A DNA stretch of 5,369 nucleotides from Acidobacteriota bacterium (GCA_027294185.1 JAPUME010000242.1:1-5369); one strand, 5' to 3'; shown: positions 1 through 5,369, counted from the first letter of the stretch. Notes: generated from the sequence alone by a model not told the origin. Numbers and translations: made by a program.

Positions 1-810
1 AGCTCCCGTCGTGGCTCCGCAGGTGACCAGCCGCCCGTTGGTGGCGAGAGAATCCATACAGGCCTGCCAGACATCGGCGCCGACGTGCTCGAAGACGACA
101 TCCGCGCCCCGTTTGTCGGTGAGGCGAAGGACCTCGGCGGAGATATTCTGGCGGCCGTGGTTGATCAGATCATCCGCGCCGAGAGCCCGTGCCTTGGCCA
201 GCTTCTGCTCGTTGCCTGCGGTGGCGATGACCCGTGCCCCAAACAGCTTTGCAATCTGAATGGCCGCGCTGCCTACGCCGCTCCCTGCACCGAGAACCAG
301 GATGTTCTCACCGTGTTGCAGCTTCACCCGGCCGACCAGCATGTGCCAGGCGGTAAGAAAAACCAGGGGTGCTGCCGCCGCCTCGGTCCAGCTAAGCTGT
401 GAGGGAATCGGTATGACGTTAAACTTCGGCGATTTTACGTACTCGGCATATCCGCCGTCCACGCCCGCACCGAACAGGGTGTATTCGCGGCAGGTGCTCT
501 CAAGCCCGCAACAGCAGGCATGGCAGTTCCCGCAACCGATGCCGGGGGACAGAAGCACCCGGTCGCCGACTTTGACGTGAGTCACGAGCGAGCCGACCTC
601 GGCCACATCACCGGCGATATCGCTGCCCACGATGTGGGGCATGGAGAGGTCCGTACCGCGCAGGCCCATCCGCAGCCACAAGTCCAGATGATTCAACGCG
701 CAGGCCCGTACGCGTACCAGCACCTCGTCGGCGTTGATCTTCGGCTCCGGCGCGTCCTCGAACTTCAGGACGTCGATTCCCCCGTGCTCGTGAAACCGTA
801 CGGCTTTCAT
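1..810 (-). CDS. Zinc-binding dehydrogenase (ADH/quinone oxidoreductase superfamily), C-terminus off the window
   Basis: Reading the minus strand from the ATG at 810-808 gives an unbroken frame of 270 codons that runs off the left edge, so the C-terminal part (about 70 residues, judging from the usual 340 of the family) is missing. The N-terminal GroES-like domain covers about residues 1-125. Cys93, Cys96, Cys99 and Cys107 form the structural-zinc lobe, followed by GGYAEY at 119-124. The Rossmann domain begins near 168 with GAGSGVGSAA at 174-183 and GADDLINH further on, typical of an NAD(P)H site. Cys37 is present, but the usual catalytic-zinc GHE motif is replaced by GSDIAG at 62-67, as in quinone oxidoreductases. 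It is therefore probably a cytosolic NAD(P)-dependent oxidoreductase of unknown substrate, with structural zinc and possibly no catalytic zinc. The start is supported by a GGGAG ribosome-binding site (817-821) six bases upstream. Family assignment is firm; the specific reaction is not. Confidence 0.93.
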   Translation of the reverse strand, partial: MKAVRFHEHGGIDVLKFEDAPEPKINADEVLVRVRACALNHLDLWLRMGLRGTDLSMPHIVGSDIAGDVAEVGSLVTHVKVGDRVLLSPGIGCGNCHACCCGLESTCREYTLFGAGVDGGYAEYVKSPKFNVIPIPSQLSWTEAAAAPLVFLTAWHMLVGRVKLQHGENILVLGAGSGVGSAAIQIAKLFGARVIATAGNEQKLAKARALGADDLINHGRQNISAEVLRLTDKRGADVVFEHVGADVWQACMDSLATNGRLVTCGATTGA

Positions 811-828
811 GTCGGACTCCCGGCAACC

Positions 829-848
829 CTCAGGGGCGCTCGCCTGAG
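829..848. repeat. Inverted repeat at the predicted +1 of the dehydrogenase promoter
   Basis: CTCAGG (829-834) and CCTGAG (843-848) are perfect inverted repeats separated by 8 bases. They sit directly downstream of the predicted -10 box and upstream of the ribosome-binding site. The element could be an operator, or a short 5' leader hairpin in the mRNA. Six base pairs can arise by chance, so the functional meaning is inferred from position. Confidence 0.4.
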
Positions 849-877
849 ACTATAGTCAAACCCTTACGCCGAGTAAA
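849..877 (-). promoter_or_regulatory. Sigma70-type promoter for the dehydrogenase gene
   Basis: On the minus strand, TTTACT (877-872, 4 of 6 matches to the -35 consensus) is followed after exactly 17 bases by TATAGT (854-849, 5 of 6 matches to the -10 consensus). Transcription would start near 842-843, giving a leader of about 32 bases before the ATG at 810. The -10 box lies inside the perfect palindrome GACTATAGTC (848-857), so a repressor could cover it. The call rests on motif matching alone. Confidence 0.6.
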
Positions 878-940
878 GCAGAGATCATGAATGGGAAATA
901 GGCCGAAGCGTAGATATTTCGCCGATTCAGTGGCCATCAT

Positions 941-958
941 GGAGGTGATCTCATCTCC
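941..958. repeat. Short hairpin in the 811-1070 intergenic gap
   Basis: GGAGGTG (941-947) can pair with CATCTCC (952-958) through six Watson-Crick pairs and one G-U pair, around a four-base loop. On the plus strand a T-rich stretch (TTTTGTTCTT, 964-973) follows after several bases. It could be a leader hairpin or a weak terminator, but no plus-strand gene precedes it in the window. Confidence 0.3.
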
Positions 959-973
959 TAGATGTTTTGTTCT

Positions 974-985
974 TGCCGGCCGGCA
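974..985. repeat. Perfect 12-bp palindrome in the intergenic gap
   Basis: TGCCGGCCGGCA is identical to its reverse complement. It lies 86 bp upstream of the three-TM gene in a locally AT-richer gap. It might be a protein-binding site, but tandem CCGG words in GC-rich DNA readily produce such palindromes by chance. Confidence 0.3.
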
Positions 986-1070
986 TGTGCAAAGACGGGA
1001 AGAAAACACCGTATTTAGTGCTAATATGTCGGCTCCTTTCTAGATTTGGTTGGGCGATTGGGGATTAACA

Positions 1071-1736
1071 ATGGCGCAGATGCCAGAACTCGAAACCCTG
1101 AGGATAATTTATGAAGCCGTTCAGCGCAGACTCGATGAGCAGTTTCGAAGTAATGAGAACTTAGATCAAAAGATAGGAATTCTAATAGGTTTTGACGGCG
1201 TAATCCTTTCCATAGTCCTGACTCTGGCCCGTGAGGCCGAACTATGGTTGTACGGGATTGGAATTGGAGTGAATTTACTGGCTATCGTTTTAGCTGTTTT
1301 CGCAGTCAATCCTCGCGACTATCGATTTGATCCACAACCGCGTAGCCTTCAAGAGAAGTATTCGACTTTCGCCCTCCGGGACGTGATCGCGCAACTGACG
1401 AGTAATCTTGTACAGGCTTATGAGTTTAATCGGCCTCGGATTCTCAAGAAAGCTCGATTTTTTACGTTAGCGATCATCTTTTCTTGCCTTTCGTTGGCAT
1501 TCCTAATTTCGAGTGTTATCATATATTCAAAGAGCACCACGATATTAGAGCATGGAGGGATCGTGACACCTCAAGCCAGCAAAAGTGAAGCCCCTATGAC
1601 CGAAGAGAAGCCGAATCTGGATAATAGCGATCAGAACTGGGTGCCACCAAAGGCAGACCCCGATCTGGCAGATTACTCAACTAGAGATATCGAGAGAAAA
1701 GATTCGGAGAAAGCGGTCCAAAAGCAGAAAGAGTAG
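1071..1736 (+). CDS. Uncharacterised three-TM membrane protein with charged C-terminal tail
   Basis: I do not recognise a named family. With the ATG at 1071 the protein has 221 residues. A charged amphipathic N-terminal helix (about 5-33, with YEAVQRRLDEQFR) leads into LDQKIGILIGFDGVILSIVL, TM1 at about 35-53. TM2 follows after a very short turn (about 58-79). A soluble loop of about 50 residues contains NPRDYRFDP, and TM3 lies at about 130-152. The last 70 residues are hydrophilic and rich in Lys, Glu, Asp and Pro. The layout (N-terminal helix, an xKxxIL-type entry into a TM hairpin, a loop, then a third TM after a KKA motif) resembles SLATT or Pycsar-TM/DUF5706-type effector membrane domains; this is structural resemblance only. 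I prefer ATG 1071 to the TTG at 1050 because GGGG at 1060-1063 lies 7 bases upstream, while the TTG has no ribosome-binding site. Codon use is visibly AT-richer than in neighbouring genes, suggesting separate ancestry. Confidence 0.85.
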   Translation: MAQMPELETLRIIYEAVQRRLDEQFRSNENLDQKIGILIGFDGVILSIVLTLAREAELWLYGIGIGVNLLAIVLAVFAVNPRDYRFDPQPRSLQEKYSTFALRDVIAQLTSNLVQAYEFNRPRILKKARFFTLAIIFSCLSLAFLISSVIIYSKSTTILEHGGIVTPQASKSEAPMTEEKPNLDNSDQNWVPPKADPDLADYSTRDIERKDSEKAVQKQKE

Positions 1737-1770
1737 GGAACGCCTTTCGAAGGACGACCCTCTTTTTCTT
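1728..1770 (+). terminator. Probable rho-independent terminator of the three-TM gene
   Basis: The segment AAAGAGTAGGG (1728-1738), which includes the stop codon, can pair with CCCTCTTTTT (1758-1767), with one bulged T and one G-U pair. A smaller hairpin, CCTT-TCG-AAGG (1743-1753), nests in the loop. The 3' arm ends in a T-run (TTTTTCTT), as expected for an intrinsic terminator. The outer stem is long but its distal half is A-T rich, so efficiency is uncertain. It would separate this gene from the xdhC unit. Confidence 0.5.
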
Positions 1771-1802
1771 GAAGGATTTGCTTGTAAGAAGCTGATCTTT
1801 GT

Positions 1803-2621
1803 ATGGATATCTTCGCCGAAGTAGCCCAGTTACGAAAAGAGGGGCGCAAGGGCGCTCTGGCCACCATCATTCAGGTACAGGGGTCTATTCCGAGCTACGA
1901 AAGCTCGAAGATACTGGTCCGCGACGACGGCTCCATTGTGGGTACCATTGGCGGTGGTTGCGTCGAAGCCGATGTCTGGACCGCGGCGCAGGAGGTGATG
2001 CGCGAAGAGCGGCCGCGCCGCCTGCATTTCGACCTGAACAATAACCCGAAATACGACGAAGGGCTCATCTGCGGCGGCTCGCTCGATATCTTCATCGAGC
2101 CGATTCTCGCCACCCCGTCGGCCTTCATATTCGGCGGCGGCCATATCTCGCTCTTTGTATCGAGGATGGCCAATATGGCCGGCTTCGATACAACGGTCAT
2201 TGACGACCGCGAGGCCTTCGCCAATGCGAAACGCTTTCCCGAAGCATCCGCGACCCACGCCGGCCCATGGAATGAGATATTCCCCAAGCTCAGGGTCAAC
2301 AGCTTCTCTTATGTCGTCATCGTCACCCGCGGCCACAAGGGGGACCTCGATTGTCTCCGCTGGGCCGTCGAGAGCCCGGCGCGATACATCGGAATGATCG
2401 GCAGCAGGCGGAAAGTGATTTCCACTTTCAAGGAACTGGAAAAAGAGGGCGTGCCGGCGCAAAAACTCGAGCAGGTGCATGCTCCCATCGGGCTTGATTT
2501 GGGAGCCATCACGCCGGAAGAGATTGCCGTTTCCATCATTGGACAAATGATCGCCGTGCGCCGCAACGTCGTTCCCTCGGCCCAGAAGTTGGCCGTTAAA
2601 CTGAAGACTCAGCCCGCCTGA
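1803..2621 (+). CDS. xdhC: XdhC/CoxI-family molybdenum cofactor maturation factor
   Basis: This 272-residue protein matches the two-domain XdhC family from end to end. In the N-terminal XdhC_CoxI domain (about 8-75), GSIPSYESSKILVRDDG at 27-43 runs into GTIGGGCVEADV at 47-58. CGGSLDIFIEP lies at 90-100. The C-terminal Rossmann domain starts with IFGGGHIS at 109-116, then IDDREAFAN at 133-141, TRGHKGDLDCL at 175-185 and GMIGSRRK at 197-204, and ends with HAPIGLDLGAITPEEIAVSI at 226-245. The family binds molybdenum cofactor, promotes its sulfuration and delivers it to xanthine dehydrogenase-type hydroxylases in the cytosol; Cys53 and Cys90 are the conserved cysteines to note. The ATG at 1803 has only a weak AAGAAG ribosome-binding site about 11 bases upstream. 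The MocA-like gene follows after 39 bases on the same strand, which supports a joint role in cofactor maturation. Confidence 0.93.
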   Translation: MDIFAEVAQLRKEGRKGALATIIQVQGSIPSYESSKILVRDDGSIVGTIGGGCVEADVWTAAQEVMREERPRRLHFDLNNNPKYDEGLICGGSLDIFIEPILATPSAFIFGGGHISLFVSRMANMAGFDTTVIDDREAFANAKRFPEASATHAGPWNEIFPKLRVNSFSYVVIVTRGHKGDLDCLRWAVESPARYIGMIGSRRKVISTFKELEKEGVPAQKLEQVHAPIGLDLGAITPEEIAVSIIGQMIAVRRNVVPSAQKLAVKLKTQPA

Positions 2622-2660
2622 ACGCCTAACCGTGGAGAAGTAGAGCTTCGTCATTCATCC

Positions 2661-3251
2661 ATGATTGCCGCCGTCGTTCTCGCCGCCGGGGAATCGTCCC
2701 GCATGGGGCGGGACAAAGCCCTGCTCCCCTTCCGCAGTTCTACCTTCCTGGAGGAAATCGTCTCCACTCTCGAAAAGGTCCCCGTTCAAAAGATCGTAGT
2801 CGTGCTCGGACACAATGCCGAGGAGATTCGCTCGTCGGTCAATCTTGAATCCGCCGAAGTGGTGGTGAATTTCCGTTATCGGGAAGGGCAGACCAGATCA
2901 CTTCTGGCGGGGTTGGAGGCAGTGGAATCGGACGAGCTTGAGGGGATTCTGCTCTGTCTGGTCGATCACCCGCTGATTTCGGCCGATGTCGTGCGCAAGC
3001 TGCAAGAGGAGTTCCGAATCAGGCAGCCGCTGCTGGTAATTCCCGCTCACCGGGGCGAGCGCGGCCATCCGGTGATCTTTTCCCGTGCTCTGTTTGATGA
3101 ATTCCGAAGCCTTGGTCCCGGCGAAGGCGCAAACCTTGTGACGCGGCGGCATCGCGAAGAGACTCTGTTTGTTGAGGTGGATGAGCGAAGTATCTTGAAG
3201 AACGTGGATACGCCTTCGGACTACGAAAAGCTGACTTCGGAAGGAGAATAA
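2661..3251 (+). CDS. MocA/MobA-like nucleotidyltransferase, probable molybdenum cofactor cytidylyltransferase
   Basis: This is a single-domain NTP_transf_3 protein of 196 residues, the usual length for MocA. The N-terminal nucleotide-binding signature LAAGESSRMGRDK is at 7-19, with VVLGHNAEEI at 47-56. NFRYREGQTRSLLAGL at 70-85 is the family's N...G...SL..GL segment. VDHP at 101-104 supplies the metal-binding aspartate (DQP or DHP in relatives). GERGHPVIFSRALF at 132-145 and NVDTPSDY at 181-188 complete the family pattern. Such enzymes attach CMP or GMP to molybdopterin; MocA makes the cytosine dinucleotide form used by xanthine dehydrogenase and CO dehydrogenase-type enzymes. The CTP preference is inferred from the XdhC neighbour 39 bases upstream and the MocA-like motif spacing. 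No good ribosome-binding site precedes the ATG, so translation may depend on that of xdhC. Other NTP_transf_3 roles cannot be excluded. Confidence 0.88.
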   Translation: MIAAVVLAAGESSRMGRDKALLPFRSSTFLEEIVSTLEKVPVQKIVVVLGHNAEEIRSSVNLESAEVVVNFRYREGQTRSLLAGLEAVESDELEGILLCLVDHPLISADVVRKLQEEFRIRQPLLVIPAHRGERGHPVIFSRALFDEFRSLGPGEGANLVTRRHREETLFVEVDERSILKNVDTPSDYEKLTSEGE

Positions 3252-3269
3252 GGTACGGGGTCCGCTCCC

Positions 3270-3623
3270 TTACAACTTTGCCAAAACAGCTTTTAAGGCA
3301 TCAGCCGCCAGCACACCCGCATGTTGAGAGCCTGAGGGCACCCCTTCCACGGCCCGTTCAATTTTCGCAGCGCTGATTTCCTCCACCTCAGCAATCGATT
3401 TCCCTTTCATCATCTCCGTCAGCACGGACCCACAAGCGACCGAGGGAACGCATCCCGACACCTTGAACTTCACGTCTGCCACTTTCCCATTTTCCACTCG
3501 AACCCAGAGCTTCAGGATGTCACCGCAGGCGGGATTGGTGACTTCAGCCACGGCGGTCGCATCCGGCATCTCGCCCACATTGCGCGGGTTTTCGAAGTGG
3601 TCGAGGATGGTGGGGTTATACAT
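3270..3623 (-). CDS. IscU/NifU N-terminal-like iron-sulfur cluster scaffold protein
   Basis: The 117-residue product begins MYNPTILDHFENPRNVGEM, the hallmark N-terminus of IscU/NifU scaffolds, and is about the length of IscU. NPACGD at 30-35 carries the first ligand cysteine (Cys33) with its Asp35. GCVPSVACGS at 57-66 carries Cys58, in the place of the second ligand, and an extra Cys64. The third canonical ligand, in an HC motif, is missing: the protein reads QHAGVLAADAL at 100-110, with His101 kept and Ala102 in the cysteine position. The family assembles transient 2Fe-2S or 4Fe-4S clusters in the cytosol and passes them to apoproteins. Here the ligand set would be Cys33, Cys58 and possibly Cys64 or His101. 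No IscS/NifS or A-type carrier is nearby. It lies 20 bases downstream of the ZIP gene on the same strand, suggesting cotranscription. Only a weak ribosome-binding site precedes the ATG, but the start is fixed by homology. Confidence 0.92.
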   Translation of the reverse strand: MYNPTILDHFENPRNVGEMPDATAVAEVTNPACGDILKLWVRVENGKVADVKFKVSGCVPSVACGSVLTEMMKGKSIAEVEEISAAKIERAVEGVPSGSQHAGVLAADALKAVLAKL

Positions 3624-3643
3624 GATGAGAGTCTTCAGGGTGG

Positions 3644-4369
3644 TCAGGTAAACAACATCCGCAGCACGAGAACCATTACCACGCCCAGCCCAACGGTGAT
3701 GGGAATCTTCATTCCCGCCATTTTGTTGACTTCAGGAATCAGGTCCGAGGCGGCCACGTAGATCGTCACACCTGCCGCAAGCGGAAGGCCGAACTCCACG
3801 AATTGCCGGATGGAGACCATGACCAGGATGCCGAGAATCCGCGAACCTCCCAGTGCAGCCGCGGCCCACGTCCCTGCATGACGTTTCTTGCGGGCCGCGA
3901 CCATGATTGAGGCCACGGTAAATCCTTCGGGGATATTGTGCACAATGGCTGTTCCGAACACCATCCAGCCCAGCCAATCCGAGATGAGAAATCCGGAGGC
4001 GATAGCGACTCCCTCAAAGAAGGTGTGAACGAGCAGGCCCCCCAGCGCCGGGTAGACAACGCTCGGGTCGAGAAATGCTTCGTGATGGGTTTCCTCGCCG
4101 AAATGGAAGTGGGCCGGCCAGGAGTGTTCAAAGAAGTGGACGATGAAGTAGCCGAGCAGAATCAGGACCGGAGCCATGTTCGGGGCAAGCTGGAGGCTTT
4201 GAGGGACCATCTCCAGGATGGCCGTAGCCAGCATGAAGCCCGAACCCAGGGCGATGAAGTAGGCGAGGAAGGTCCGGCTCCAGGGGCGGGCGGTGACAAT
4301 CAGACCGCCGAATATATTGGCCAGGGCCGCGACGACGCCCAGCGTGAGCGTGATTCCCAGAATTGACAT
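3644..4369 (-). CDS. ZIP-family divalent metal transporter
   Basis: This is a 241-residue integral membrane protein with seven to eight predicted TM segments (about 3-25, 34-56, 66-82, 104-126, 133-153, 168-186, 193-211 and 220-239). The diagnostic metal-site motifs of ZIP transporters are both present: HTFFEGVAIA at 115-124 (TM4, His115 and Glu119) and HNIPEGFT at 144-151 (TM5, His144, Asn145 and Glu148). A histidine-rich segment between TM3 and TM4 (His78, 82, 87, 89, 95 and 96) resembles the metal-sensing cytoplasmic loop of many ZIPs. The likely role is import of Zn, Fe or Mn into the cytoplasm; the metal cannot be read from the sequence. The length suits a compact bacterial ZIP of the ZupT or GufA type. 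It sits 57 bases downstream of the YchF-like gene and 20 bases upstream of the IscU-like gene, all on one strand. The ATG lacks a clear ribosome-binding site, but a TM starting at residue 3 fits the family. Confidence 0.9.
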   Translation of the reverse strand: MSILGITLTLGVVAALANIFGGLIVTARPWSRTFLAYFIALGSGFMLATAILEMVPQSLQLAPNMAPVLILLGYFIVHFFEHSWPAHFHFGEETHHEAFLDPSVVYPALGGLLVHTFFEGVAIASGFLISDWLGWMVFGTAIVHNIPEGFTVASIMVAARKKRHAGTWAAAALGGSRILGILVMVSIRQFVEFGLPLAAGVTIYVAASDLIPEVNKMAGMKIPITVGLGVVMVLVLRMLFT

Positions 4370-4393
4370 AAATGGTATGGAGCGTCGTTCGAT

Positions 4394-4430
4394 CTAGGGT
4401 TCTGCTCTCCCCGATCGTGCAGAATCCTAG
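4394..4430. repeat. Strong inverted repeat at the YchF stop codon, upstream of the ZIP gene
   Basis: CTAGGGTTCTGC (4394-4405) and GCAGAATCCTAG (4419-4430) form a 12-bp inverted repeat with one mismatch, around a 13-base spacer. On the minus strand the first arm overlaps the TAG stop codon of the YchF-like gene (4429-4427), and the hairpin ends 24 bases before the ZIP start codon. No T-run follows on either strand, so it is not a textbook intrinsic terminator. It could be a 3'-end stabilising hairpin, a processing site or an attenuator between the two genes. Confidence 0.6.
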
Positions 4431-5369
4431 CGGTTGTGGCGGAAGTCGATTACCTCACCGTCCTGGATGACGTATTCCTTCCCTTCGAGCTTCACGGTTC
4501 CCTTTGACCTAGCCGCCGCCATATTGCCGGCGGCAATTAGATCTTCATAGCGGACGATCTCAGCGCGGATAAACCCCTTCTCAATGTCGGTATGAATCGC
4601 TCCGGCGGCCTTCACGGCCGAGGTTCCCCGGGGAACACTCCAGGCGTGGGCTTCCTTTTCAGCGGCGGTCAGAAACGAGATCAGTCCCATCAACTCGTAG
4701 CTGGCGCGGATCATCCGAGAGACGCCGGATTCCTTCAAGCCGAAGTCGGCCAGAAATTCAGCGGCCTCCGCATCTTCGAGTTCCGCGATTTCCGACTCGA
4801 TCTTTCCGCAAAAGGCCGTGACGGTGGTCTGGATGCGGTGCTTCACGCCGCTCAGCCCGTAGCGAGCCTCCGCCTCGTCGATGGCAGAAGCATCTTCATC
4901 CCCCAGATTCACGACGAAAAGCATGGGCTTGGCGCTCAACAGCATGAATCCGCGCGTGATGCGCTCGGATGGTTCGTCGAGTTCCACCTCGCGAAGCGGC
5001 GTCTGTTTTTCGAGAGCCTCGTGCAGGCGCCCAAGAACCTGCTGCTCTCTTTCGAGCTCCGGCGAGCGTATTTTTTTTCGTTCGCGCTTCACCCGCTCCA
5101 GCCGTTTCTCGATTAATGCGAGGTCGGAGAGTATCAGCTCCAACTCGACGTTTTCGATGTCGCGCCGTGGGTCGATGCTCCCGGCGGCGTGAGGGACACT
5201 CTCATTATCGAAAGCCCGTACGACATGGGCCAGCCCGTCGACTTCCCGCAGCAGCTTGAGCTGCTGCCCGCCTCGGGCCACCTCCAGCACGCTGCCGTGG
5301 ATATCAGCAAACTCCAGTTGCGCCGGAACCGTCCGCTTGGACTTGTACAGGGCCGCCAGGCATGCCAGG
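4427..5369 (-). CDS. Divergent YchF/OLA1-type GTPase (DUF933/TGS domain), N-terminus off the window
   Basis: The frame is open to the right edge, so the GTG at 5290 is an internal valine and not the start. The visible 313 residues begin inside the G domain, at the segment corresponding to YchF's TxPATLEFVDIAG; about 50-60 residues with the P-loop are missing. Visible in order: DIHG (22-25, G3), HVVRAFDNESVPHAAGSIDPRRDIE (about 48-72), a charged coiled-coil A domain (about 80-130), VVNLGD near 152-157 (the NxxE-type ATP-selective G4), TAFCGKIESEI (about 184-194, G5), and the C-terminal DUF933/TGS domain with AWSVPRGTSAVKAAG and HTDIEKGFIRAE (about 241-270). YchF/OLA1 proteins are ribosome-associated ATP/GTPases linked to stress responses. 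The KGxxxGEGLGN switch II stretch after G3 is replaced and about four residues shorter, so this looks like a divergent paralogue. The loop histidine (PHAAG), reported as important for hydrolysis in YchF, is kept. It may head a unit with the ZIP and IscU-like genes. Confidence 0.9.
   Translation of the reverse strand, partial: LACLAALYKSKRTVPAQLEFADIHGSVLEVARGGQQLKLLREVDGLAHVVRAFDNESVPHAAGSIDPRRDIENVELELILSDLALIEKRLERVKRERKKIRSPELEREQQVLGRLHEALEKQTPLREVELDEPSERITRGFMLLSAKPMLFVVNLGDEDASAIDEAEARYGLSGVKHRIQTTVTAFCGKIESEIAELEDAEAAEFLADFGLKESGVSRMIRASYELMGLISFLTAAEKEAHAWSVPRGTSAVKAAGAIHTDIEKGFIRAEIVRYEDLIAAGNMAAARSKGTVKLEGKEYVIQDGEVIDFRHNR

Noticed and set aside
85..402. Plus-strand open frame opposite the dehydrogenase gene (also 11-259, 260-580 and 520-855)
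   Set aside because: All lie opposite the continuous, motif-rich dehydrogenase frame on the minus strand and have low-complexity shadow-like translations.
1012..1027. Possible -10 boxes TATTTA and TAATAT upstream of the three-TM gene
   Set aside because: No acceptable -35 box lies at 16-18 bp from either, so no promoter is called.
938..1042. A 34-codon plus-strand ORF from the ATG at 938 in the intergenic gap
   Set aside because: It lacks a ribosome-binding site, resembles nothing I recognise and overlaps the hairpin and palindrome region, so there is no positive support for translation.
1050..1070. TTG at 1050 as start of the three-TM protein
   Set aside because: No ribosome-binding site precedes it, whereas the ATG at 1071 has GGGG seven bases upstream.
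1830..2654. A 274-codon open frame antisense to xdhC
   Set aside because: The translation has no recognisable domain and mirrors the codon pattern of the well-supported xdhC gene; long antisense frames are common opposite GC-rich genes.
3250..3273. Possible bidirectional terminator between the convergent MocA-like and IscU-like genes
   Set aside because: Only short, interrupted pairing (TAAG/CTTA and GGGG/CTCC) is possible and there is no T-run on either strand.
5288..5290. GTG at 5290 as the start codon of the YchF-like gene
   Set aside because: The frame is open upstream to the window edge and its translation (VPAQLEFADIHG) matches internal YchF sequence, so this GTG is internal.

Overview
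This is a 5.4-kb stretch of bacterial chromosome. It is moderately GC-rich, except for one visibly AT-richer gene at 1071-1736. The gene set (QOR-like zinc-type dehydrogenase, XdhC plus MocA-like molybdenum-cofactor proteins, ZIP transporter, IscU-like scaffold, divergent YchF/OLA1 GTPase) would suit a free-living soil or subsurface bacterium such as an Acidobacteriota or Methylomirabilota member. That placement is a weak inference, because no phylogenetic marker is present in full.

Layout. (1) 1-810, minus: a zinc-binding alcohol dehydrogenase/quinone oxidoreductase-type protein, cut at its C-terminus by the window edge. It has a good sigma70-type promoter overlapped by a palindrome and followed by an inverted repeat. 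(2) 811-1070: a 260-bp non-coding gap with the promoter, a small hairpin and a 12-bp palindrome. (3) 1071-1736, plus: an unrecognised three-TM membrane protein with a long charged tail, AT-richer than its surroundings and closed by a probable intrinsic terminator. (4) 1803-3251, plus: a two-gene unit, an XdhC-family molybdoenzyme maturation factor followed by a MobA/MocA-like nucleotidyltransferase. (5) 3270-5369, minus: three genes read in the order YchF-like GTPase (N-terminus off the window), ZIP-family metal transporter, IscU/NifU-like Fe-S scaffold. A strong inverted repeat sits at the YchF stop codon, and only 20 bp separate the last two genes.

How they may work together. xdhC and the MocA-like gene are a classic pair for finishing the molybdenum cofactor of xanthine dehydrogenase/CO dehydrogenase-type enzymes, but no hydroxylase subunit lies in the window. 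The ZIP transporter and IscU-like protein may link divalent-metal import to Fe-S assembly. The dehydrogenase and the three-TM protein have no obvious link to their neighbours.

No clearly new multi-gene system is visible. The best leads are the orphan three-TM protein, the YchF paralogue with a degenerate switch II, and the IscU-like protein that lacks the third canonical cysteine.
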